NCBI RefSeq assembly: GCF_014647435.1
Contig: NZ_BMPE01000015.1
Span: forward strand, 1 to 64,000
Source: Deinococcus radiotolerans
GTDB taxonomy: Bacteria > Deinococcota > Deinococci > Deinococcales > Deinococcaceae
Direction of reading: 5' to 3'
DNA: 64,000 nt
Part shown: piece after piece, positions 57,842 through 64,000 of the stretch
How positions within the stretch are numbered: the stretch's first letter is position 1
Layout: each line of letters starts with the position of its first letter
The notes under the pieces: model-generated
What the model was told of the DNA's origin: nothing
What the model saw: the letters and a program-made list of their open reading frames with translations, nothing else
Databases searched by the model: none
Position numbers and translations under genes: made by a program

Positions 57842-58702
57842 ATGGACGTGGACACAGCTGAACTTCAGCAGCTACTCAGCAGAGGAGACCTGCACGGAGC
57901 ACTGGACGCTCTAACTCCTCTCCTGCCCGGAGTTCCTGGGAGCACGACGCATATGAACGTCCTGAGTGGCATCCGCACATACCTCCGCTGGATTGAGGAG
58001 ACCGGGCACAGTGTCGTGAACGCCGGCCATGAGCAGGCGCAGGCTTACAGTGCCTGGCTCGCCGCCCAGTACGCCCCCGCCACGCATAAAAACCGCCTCA
58101 CTCAGGTCCGCACGTTCTACGACCTCCTGCGGGAGCAGGCGCTTGTATCGGGTAATCCCTTCCGGGACGTGCAGGGGTCCCTGAACCGCCCGCATGAACA
58201 CCGGCCCGTCTACAGCGCGGATGATGTCGATCGTCTCCTCGCGCAAGCGAACCTGGAGGAGCGGGCCCTGGTGCTCCTCGGCGCGCACGGGGGCCTGACC
58301 GGGCCTGAAGTCCTGGGGCTTCGCTTCGAGGACATTGACCTTGCCCTTGGGCAACTCAAGCTCCCAGGACGCACCGTGCAGGCCAGTGACGCCCTCATGG
58401 GCGCCCTGGAGCGCTGGAGCCACCAGCGGGGTCACACGGCCCTGTTCAGCGCCACGGGGCCTGTCTTTGACCTCACGACTGCGTTTCAGTTACGAAAGCG
58501 GCTGCTCTTCCTCTGCCAGCGCGCCGGCGTCACGTACCACGCCTGGCACGCCCTGCGCCACGCGGCTGGGTTGCGGCTCCTGACGGAAGCCCCGACCCTG
58601 ACGCCACACACCCGCCGGACCGTCCAGCAGGTCCTGGGACTCAACTCCCGCGAATCCCTCAGGCCACTCGTGAACTTGAGTCGCACAAGCAAACGCAACT
58701 GA
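57842..58702 (+). CDS. Tyrosine-recombinase-like protein lacking catalytic residues
   Basis: A 286-residue protein with the lambda-integrase fold: core-binding domain (residues about 35-110) and catalytic-like domain with H236-A-L-R239-H240. The first catalytic Arg, expected in HGGLR, is Thr153 (HGGLTGPEVLGL), and the C-terminal end (VQQVLGLNSRESLRPLVNLS) has no tyrosine nucleophile. It is therefore unlikely to recombine DNA alone; it may bind DNA or act with a partner. TATACT ends 6 nt before the ATG. Compare with the complete recombinase at 63133. Confidence 0.75.
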   Translation: MDVDTAELQQLLSRGDLHGALDALTPLLPGVPGSTTHMNVLSGIRTYLRWIEETGHSVVNAGHEQAQAYSAWLAAQYAPATHKNRLTQVRTFYDLLREQALVSGNPFRDVQGSLNRPHEHRPVYSADDVDRLLAQANLEERALVLLGAHGGLTGPEVLGLRFEDIDLALGQLKLPGRTVQASDALMGALERWSHQRGHTALFSATGPVFDLTTAFQLRKRLLFLCQRAGVTYHAWHALRHAAGLRLLTEAPTLTPHTRRTVQQVLGLNSRESLRPLVNLSRTSKRN

Positions 58703-59011
58703 AGTGGCGTGCTTCAGCGCCCCTGAAGCCTTGCTACTGGCTGAACCGCTGATGTTCAGTGCCCCCATTGGAAAAGCACTCAGTTGCGGTCACAGCGGGA
58801 GAGGGGCTGTGGCTGTACGCGGCCCATATGGGGTGGGTGGGGGCTGGTCGCGTGTGCCGTGGTCCGTGACTCGGTGTGGGTGAGTTGTAGCGTTGGCTGT
58901 GGTGCTTGGTTGGTCTATGGGCTGTCATGTGCCGCTGCTCGTTATGTTTACAATTCTATATAAAGCGTGGTAAACTTTGATAAGTTCAGAAGGAAGTAGG
59001 CGATATACATA
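58703..59011. other. Intergenic region with AT-rich inverted repeat
   Basis: No gene is supported. GTTTAC (58946-58951) and GTAAAC (58970-58975) form an inverted pair around TATATAAAG, a possible operator/promoter next to the tni module. Confidence 0.35.
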
Positions 59012-59051
59012 AGGGGATGGGGTCAATGTCTAGACATTGACCCCATCCCCT
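59012..59051. repeat. Perfect 40-bp palindrome
   Basis: Two perfect 20-nt arms meet at CTAG with no loop; the left arm opens AGGGGATGGGG and the centre is ATGTCTAGACAT. It lies between the recombinase-like gene and tniQ. It could be a bidirectional terminator, a recombination or resolution site, or an insertion target. Confidence 0.85.
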
Positions 59052-59054
59052 GTA

Positions 59055-59202
59055 GCGTTTCCAATTAAATGGCATTAACCGGCAATTAGTTTTCAGTTTC
59101 GCCATCGCGATTGATGTCGATGACGTCGCATGTTTTGACGGTCATTGGTCCTGGAGTGCTTGTTGGCACTGCCAAAAACGACTGCCATTTAACTAGAAAC
59201 GC
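59055..59202. repeat. 20-nt inverted repeat upstream of tniQ
   Basis: GCGTTTCCAATTAAATGGCA (59055-59074) and TGCCATTTAACTAGAAACGC (59183-59202) are reverse complements at 18 of 20 positions, 108 bp apart. They may be binding sites for the TniA transposase, or the left end of the element, which could begin with TGT at 59051. Confidence 0.5.
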
Positions 59203-59225
59203 AGCAGGCACAGGGGAGGGGTAAC

Positions 59226-60575
59226 ATGGGAAAACGGCGTAATAAAAAAACGATTCTTTCATACATGCCGACGCCCATATTTGATGAGGGATTGGAATCA
59301 TGGTTCTATCGAGGAGGTCTTGAATGCGGCCTGAAGCCGTCGCATTTGCTCGCGGCGATGGAGGAGGATTTTCCCAACGAAATTGGATTGATTCGCAGCG
59401 ATTTGCAGCAGGACGCCGTGTCCGCTGTGCGGCTCCTGCGTGATATGACGAATCATCCTATCTATGCGTTAAGTCCCCTATTTCTGCCGTCGCGATACGC
59501 GGGGGCGCACAAACTGAAGGACCCGGGGTGGTCGCCCGTGTGGCCGGAGTATAAACATCATCAGCAGTGGATTTTGCCGAGCCGAGAGAGTGTGTTTTGT
59601 CCGCTGTGCCTGGCGAGTGATCAACAGCCGTACTTCCGGCGCGTGTGGCGGACGATGGTAGCACTGGCATGTCCGGTGCATAACGTGCGCCTGCTGGACC
59701 GGTGTCCACACTGTCGGACCACCGTAAGGAAGCACTTCGCTCGGGATCTCACTGGAGATCAGTCCATGTGCCAGCAGTGTTATGAACCACTGTGCTCGGT
59801 ACCACACGATCTGGTTGCGTACGAGAATGCGACCTCGGAGGTGCTGACGGACGTTGTGCTTAGCAATGATGTGCACTTGCGTCCGTATACGACGTACCGT
59901 GATGGCCGCGTTGATGGCATGTCGTTTTCGACGGCGTTTCTGGACTGGGTGTTGCACATGCCGGTCATGGCTATCAATCGTTTTCTGCCTGATGACGAGG
60001 GGGTATCCGATCGGTGGCCGTGGCCTACCTGTGGTTTTGACGGTCGTGTTCGTTATGTGTCGTCGTTTCACTATTACCTGTCGTTGTCACTGTATGACCG
60101 TGTGGATGTCTTTAAAAGACTAGAGCCATCAACTCTAGCTTTGGCAAAAGACGTCCTCCGGATGCACGGTGACGTGCCGAGAACATTTACTCTCCTGGAT
60201 TCTCTGTATGCAGGGGACGCCTCTCCTAGTCCTTATCAGCAGCTTATGTCTCTCATGGATGAGGGCATGAATACAGATAGAACAGACGATATAGATTACT
60301 TGGAATATGTGTTTTACAACGCTTGGTATCAGCATCCATCTATATCTAGGATGGAGTATCTTGGCCATATTGAATCGCTCCACCTAGCGATTGATTTATG
60401 CCATAAGAAGCATGCCCTGGTGTGCATTCACGCAGAGATAATCAAGCCTAGGCTGACTAAAGCATTAAACCGTGGGCATTCATATGAGTGCCCTGGTTGT
60501 CACAGATTTTTTGCCGTAACGTCCTCGCGGACGTACTTCCAGCCACCGAATATCCATGGAGGTCTTTATGAGTGA
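59226..60575 (+). CDS. tniQ: TniQ-family transposition target-selection protein
   Basis: A 449-residue TniQ/TnsD-like protein. The zinc-binding core is C125/C128 (FCPLC), C149/H152 (CPVH), C160/C163 (CPHC) and C182/C185 (CQQC), with the family pair YFRRVWR and VRLLDRCPHC. A second CxxC (ECPGCH) lies near the C-terminus. TniQ proteins guide the transposase complex to its target. GGAGGGG precedes the ATG. The gene is AT-richer than tniA and tniB, notably in its 3' half, and overlaps tniA by 8 bp. Confidence 0.88.
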   Translation: MGKRRNKKTILSYMPTPIFDEGLESWFYRGGLECGLKPSHLLAAMEEDFPNEIGLIRSDLQQDAVSAVRLLRDMTNHPIYALSPLFLPSRYAGAHKLKDPGWSPVWPEYKHHQQWILPSRESVFCPLCLASDQQPYFRRVWRTMVALACPVHNVRLLDRCPHCRTTVRKHFARDLTGDQSMCQQCYEPLCSVPHDLVAYENATSEVLTDVVLSNDVHLRPYTTYRDGRVDGMSFSTAFLDWVLHMPVMAINRFLPDDEGVSDRWPWPTCGFDGRVRYVSSFHYYLSLSLYDRVDVFKRLEPSTLALAKDVLRMHGDVPRTFTLLDSLYAGDASPSPYQQLMSLMDEGMNTDRTDDIDYLEYVFYNAWYQHPSISRMEYLGHIESLHLAIDLCHKKHALVCIHAEIIKPRLTKALNRGHSYECPGCHRFFAVTSSRTYFQPPNIHGGLYE

Positions 60576-62271
60576 CGATCACGCGGAATGGACGCTCGAT
60601 CCACTGACCTATGTCACAGCGCACGGCGACGCGATCGCCACGTCGGAAACGCCCGACACCGACGCGGACCCGTCACCCGGCGGGGAAGAGGCCGAGTCAA
60701 CCCCAGTGGCCGCCCCGGTGGATACGACGGCCAAGCAAAAGCGGCGGCGCCTGCAGCAGCGCTACGTTGGGCTGTACACCGATCTGGTCGAACGGGGCAC
60801 GCCGAACGCGGCCGAAGTGGCCGCGGACCAGCTCGGCATCAGCACGCGAACGGGCTACCGCTGGCTGCAGCGCTGGCAATCAGGCGCGCCGATGGGCGTC
60901 CAGCGACGCAGTGACGCAGGACGTACCCACCTGCCACCCGAAGTGGAGGCGCAGATCACCCGGTTCCAGAGCGGCCCAGGGCGCGCTCGCCAATCGCTGG
61001 CCACGCAAGTAGGAGACATCAACACGACGCTTGAGCGCCACCAGTTGCCCCACGTCAGTCGGAGTACGGTCTACCGGCGACTTCGGGCACTGCCGGCGAT
61101 CGAGCGGGCCACCACCAGGCAGGCGCGGGAACGGCTCAAACCCACCGGGACGGGTCACATGGGCGTGTTGCCGTACGACCTGGTTGAAATCGATCACTGG
61201 ATGATCGATCTCGTGCTGCTCAACGAGCGGGACCGGCAGCCTGAAGGCGTGGCGTACCTCACGCTGCTGCTGGACACGCGGACACGCATGGTGCTCGGGT
61301 ATCACCTGTCGTTTGACGCGCCGAATCAGTACGCGGTGGGTCAGGCGTGCCGCATGGCGTTCTTACCGAAGGATGACGTGCTGGCGCGGCTGAACATTCA
61401 GGGCACATGGCCGTGCTGCGGGATTCCGGAGGTGCTCCGGGGCGACAACGCCAAGGAGTTCGGATCTCAGATGCTGTCCGATCTCGCGTTGAAATACCGT
61501 TTTCTGTTGAAGCCGGCCCGGCCGTACCGGCCACGCGACAAGGCGAAAATCGAGGCGTTTTTCGGGTCACTGAGTCGCTACGTCAGGCAGTTGCCTGGTC
61601 ACACCTCCATTCCGCGCAGTGGCGGCTGGACGGATGACACGCGGCCCATCTACACGCTCCGGGAGTTCGAGGCGCTGCTGGTGGACCACATCGTCAACCG
61701 GTACCACCGGACCCTCCACAGTGGCCTCGACGTGACGCCCCTGAAACTGTACGAGCAGCTGGTGCCGCCCGCAGAAGACCGCAAACCCATCCCGCACGCG
61801 GAGGAATTGCGGCTGGACGTGCTACCGCAGGTGCCGGACGGGCGGATGGTTCACCCGCACGGGGTGACGCTGTACAACATCGAGTACTGGTCGGACAGGC
61901 TCATCCCACTGATTGGCAACAAGCGGGTCTACGCGCTGAAATACGATCCGTACGACATCAGCAAGGTCTGGTTGCTGGTGGACGGCGTCTACCTGCCCCT
62001 GACGTACCGCGATCCGGGTTTTGCCCCGATCTCACTGCGGGAATACCGCACGGCGCAGCGGCGCGCTCGGAAGGCCGGGCACGACGCGAGTGACGCCAGG
62101 GCCGTGATGGCCTGCCGTGAGCGCGAGTTGCAACGCCAGCGGGACAGCGCCGAATCCACCCGGGCGAGCGCTGCGCGTCCGGTCACCACCCCGGCACCTG
62201 AGGAGCTTGAAGAGACGGAGGAGATCGCGCACCTGATCGCACAGGTGACGCGCCTCAAGGAGAGCGAATGA
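60568..62271 (+). CDS. tniA: TniA/TnsB-like DDE transposase
   Basis: A 567-residue Mu/Tn7-type transposase: N-terminal helix-turn-helix (LGISTRTGYRWLQRW), second HTH region, and an integrase core with D209 (VEIDHW), D293 (LRGDNAKEF) and E329 (KAKIEAFFG), then a beta-barrel (Mu_C-like) with VYALKYDPYDISKVWLLVDG. It cuts and joins the transposon ends. The ATG at 60568 has GGAGG 5 nt upstream. It overlaps tniB by 4 bp. Confidence 0.92.
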   Translation: MSDDHAEWTLDPLTYVTAHGDAIATSETPDTDADPSPGGEEAESTPVAAPVDTTAKQKRRRLQQRYVGLYTDLVERGTPNAAEVAADQLGISTRTGYRWLQRWQSGAPMGVQRRSDAGRTHLPPEVEAQITRFQSGPGRARQSLATQVGDINTTLERHQLPHVSRSTVYRRLRALPAIERATTRQARERLKPTGTGHMGVLPYDLVEIDHWMIDLVLLNERDRQPEGVAYLTLLLDTRTRMVLGYHLSFDAPNQYAVGQACRMAFLPKDDVLARLNIQGTWPCCGIPEVLRGDNAKEFGSQMLSDLALKYRFLLKPARPYRPRDKAKIEAFFGSLSRYVRQLPGHTSIPRSGGWTDDTRPIYTLREFEALLVDHIVNRYHRTLHSGLDVTPLKLYEQLVPPAEDRKPIPHAEELRLDVLPQVPDGRMVHPHGVTLYNIEYWSDRLIPLIGNKRVYALKYDPYDISKVWLLVDGVYLPLTYRDPGFAPISLREYRTAQRRARKAGHDASDARAVMACRERELQRQRDSAESTRASAARPVTTPAPEELEETEEIAHLIAQVTRLKESE

Positions 62272-63128
62272 ATTTGACTGAAGGAGCGGCACAGTTGGTG
62301 GACGCGCCCGCGGCGCAGCGGGTGGAGTACATGCGTCGTCGGCGCCGACTGCACTACGCGGCGGGGACGGCGTTCCTGGACCGGGTGCAGGACCTCAGCC
62401 ACCACCAGTACGCGGAGCGGTCGCTCGGCCTCGTGCTCACGGCCGATCAGCATCAGGGGAAAACGACGCTGCTCAACTGGGCGTTTGACCGGGCGTCTGC
62501 ATCCCCAGCCGGGCAGGAACAGCCGGCGGGGCAGATCAGGAGTATCCGGGTGGACGTCCTCCCGCAGTGGTCGCTCACGTCGTTGTACAACGCCTGCCTG
62601 GAGCAGTTGGGTATGCCCGTGTCCACTCGAGGGGACCCGGATCAGAAACTGCATGCATTGAAACGCAGAATCGACGCCTGCGGCACGAAGTTGATCCTCA
62701 TGGATGAATTTCACGATGTGCGGCAGACCGCTGCGCGCCACTGGCCGCTCATCCTGAGTGGAATGCGGGCGATCTGCAACACGCCCGGGCTGACGGTGGT
62801 GCTGGCTGGGCTGCCGGAGGTGGAGCACATCATCGAGAGTGATCTCCAATTGGCCGCCCGGTTCGAATTTCACCGTTTGGAACGGTGGAGCAACAGTCAG
62901 GAGTACTACAACTACCTGTACTCGCTGCTCAGTGACCTGCCGCTCGCGGAGCCGTTTCCGCTGCTCAAGCATGGACCTGAGGTCCTCAAGCTCGGTAAGT
63001 ACCGCCTGGGGCACTTCTCCCGGATCATTCTTGAGGGGGCCTGCCAGAACGCCTGGGTGGGGAAACCCGGCCTCGCCATTGAGGACCTCCGTGAGGTGGC
63101 GGCCAGGTACTGGCACGCGCGACGCTGA
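62268..63128 (+). CDS. tniB: TniB/TnsC-like AAA+ ATPase
   Basis: A 286-residue AAA+ regulator. Walker A is TADQHQGKTT (residues 58-67), with Ala59 in place of the usual first Gly but the GKT kept; Walker B is LILMDE (142-147), followed by FHDV as in TniB. It carries the ATP-dependent choice of target between TniQ and TniA. No resolvase or TnsA-type nuclease follows; the next gene is a convergent tyrosine recombinase, 4 bp away. Confidence 0.9.
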   Translation: MNLTEGAAQLVDAPAAQRVEYMRRRRRLHYAAGTAFLDRVQDLSHHQYAERSLGLVLTADQHQGKTTLLNWAFDRASASPAGQEQPAGQIRSIRVDVLPQWSLTSLYNACLEQLGMPVSTRGDPDQKLHALKRRIDACGTKLILMDEFHDVRQTAARHWPLILSGMRAICNTPGLTVVLAGLPEVEHIIESDLQLAARFEFHRLERWSNSQEYYNYLYSLLSDLPLAEPFPLLKHGPEVLKLGKYRLGHFSRIILEGACQNAWVGKPGLAIEDLREVAARYWHARR

Positions 63129-63132
63129 GGAA

Positions 63133-64000
63133 TTACCAGTCTTCCACTTCAGCCGTCAGGTCGTCCTCGTCGACCAGCACGTACCAGCGCGTGGTGTCGG
63201 CGGAGGCGTGCCCCAGGAAGAGGGCGACGCGCGTGAAATCGTGCGTCTGGCGGTACAGGCGGGTGGCGGCGGACTTGCGGGCGGCGTGGAAGCCGCGCCA
63301 GGGGAGACCTGCCTGCCCGAAGAGCCGTTTCATGCGGTAGGCCGCCTGGTCGTACGTCCAGGTGAAGTACCGGCCGGTGGTGGGGTGCGGGGTGAGCTGG
63401 TCGAGGGCGGCGCGCAGGCGGGCGCTGAGGGGCACGCGGCGCTGCGTGCCGCCTTTGCCGTGCACGAGCAGGTGGCGGCCTTGCACGTCGTGGGCGGTGA
63501 CGCTGAGGGCTTCGGCGATGCGGAGGCCGCCGTGGTCGCAGAGCAGCAGGAGCGCGCATGCGGTGGGGTCGGCGTGGGCGTACACGGACTCAAGGCTGTC
63601 CGGGTAGGGGGGATGTCTCACGGCACTCCGCGTGGGGTCCGTGGGGACGTGCGTGGCGTCCGGGGTGACATCCAGCGCGCCGGCCCAGTGCAGGGCGCGG
63701 TAGAGGGTGCGCGCCGCGGCGAGGTACAGCGCGGCGGTGGCCTGGGAGGGCTGGCCGCTGCGGCCGTGCAGGGGGCGGGATTTGAGGTGGGTGAGGTACA
63801 GGGCGAGGTTTCGTCGTCCGGGATGGAGGAGATCAGTGTGCGTGTCGCCGACCCACGTCAGGTAGTCCTTGAGGCCGCGGTGGTAGGAGAGAAGGGTTCT
63901 GGGGCTGGTGTAGGCCTGCTTGCGCCCCGCGGTGAGGACGTAGTGGTCCACCAGCAGGCAGAGCCCCTCGAGGTCGCGGTTCTGCGCAGTCTGGCGGCTC
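63133..64000 (-). CDS. Tyrosine recombinase (XerC/D-like), cut by window edge
   Basis: The frame is open beyond the right edge of the window, so the N-terminus is missing; the visible 289 residues include the core-binding domain and the whole catalytic domain. Arg-I in HGGLRIAEAL, Lys in GKGGTQRRVPL, H-x-x-R in HAARKSAAT, His in LGHASADTT and the Tyr nucleophile in RWYVLVD are all present, so it should be active. It converges on tniB with 4 bp between stops. It may resolve transposition cointegrates of the tni module or multimers of the replicon. Confidence 0.88.
   Translation of the reverse strand, partial: SRQTAQNRDLEGLCLLVDHYVLTAGRKQAYTSPRTLLSYHRGLKDYLTWVGDTHTDLLHPGRRNLALYLTHLKSRPLHGRSGQPSQATAALYLAAARTLYRALHWAGALDVTPDATHVPTDPTRSAVRHPPYPDSLESVYAHADPTACALLLLCDHGGLRIAEALSVTAHDVQGRHLLVHGKGGTQRRVPLSARLRAALDQLTPHPTTGRYFTWTYDQAAYRMKRLFGQAGLPWRGFHAARKSAATRLYRQTHDFTRVALFLGHASADTTRWYVLVDEDDLTAEVEDW

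Overview
The window is high-GC DNA that almost certainly comes from a Deinococcus replicon, most likely a megaplasmid or secondary chromosome. Four things point there: a lexA / ImuB-type Y-family polymerase / DUF6504 / dnaE2 mutagenesis operon of the type known in Deinococcus deserti, an SLH-domain envelope protein, many starts with a -10 box (TANNNT or close) only 5-7 nt upstream (leaderless messages, common in Deinococcus), and a ParA/ParB/Rep block. No rRNA, tRNA, CRISPR array or riboswitch was recognised.

Layout. 0-0.8 kb: an AT-richer orphan gene. 0.8-6.4 kb (minus): SOS mutasome operon lexA-imuB-like-DUF6504-dnaE2, with a candidate LexA operator just upstream of lexA. 7-9.7 kb: a large unknown helical protein, a small unknown gene and a gene remnant. 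9.8-23.5 kb: L-rhamnose catabolism. A DeoR-type regulator sits between a leftward operon (mutarotase rhaM, ABC transporter rhaT-rhaP-rhaQ-rhaS) and a rightward operon (rhaI isomerase, bifunctional aldolase/dehydrogenase, rhaB kinase, lutABC lactate oxidation). 23.7-30.5 kb: an AraC regulator divergent from a CUT1 ABC importer (no ATPase) and a GH78 alpha-L-rhamnosidase. Together these describe a route from rhamnoside import to hydrolysis, rhamnose, DHAP plus lactaldehyde, lactate and pyruvate.

30.6-33 kb is a mobile scar: a gene remnant, a broken IS transposase and an intact IS that abuts it with 17-bp inverted repeats. 33.3-46.3 kb is accessory DNA: membrane proteins, a HEPN-like protein, an RNase H-like/zinc-finger protein, a PadR-type regulator with a membrane partner, an SLH protein, a DsbA-like thiol oxidoreductase, and a run of unrecognised genes that includes paralogues and truncated duplicates. 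46.3-51.3 kb holds a winged-helix-like protein, a truncated KAP NTPase, a two-gene unknown operon and a dead IS5-type transposase. 51.3-52.6 kb has no convincing gene.

52.6-56.2 kb is the replicon maintenance block: parA-parB (leftward) and a rep-like gene (rightward). The rep-like gene carries, inside its coding sequence, seven direct repeats at an exact 22-bp period, which I read as an iteron origin; it is the most interesting signal in the window. 57.8-64 kb: a tyrosine-recombinase-like protein lacking key catalytic residues, a perfect 40-bp palindrome, a Tn7/Tn402-like module ordered tniQ-tniA-tniB, and an apparently active tyrosine recombinase cut by the window edge.
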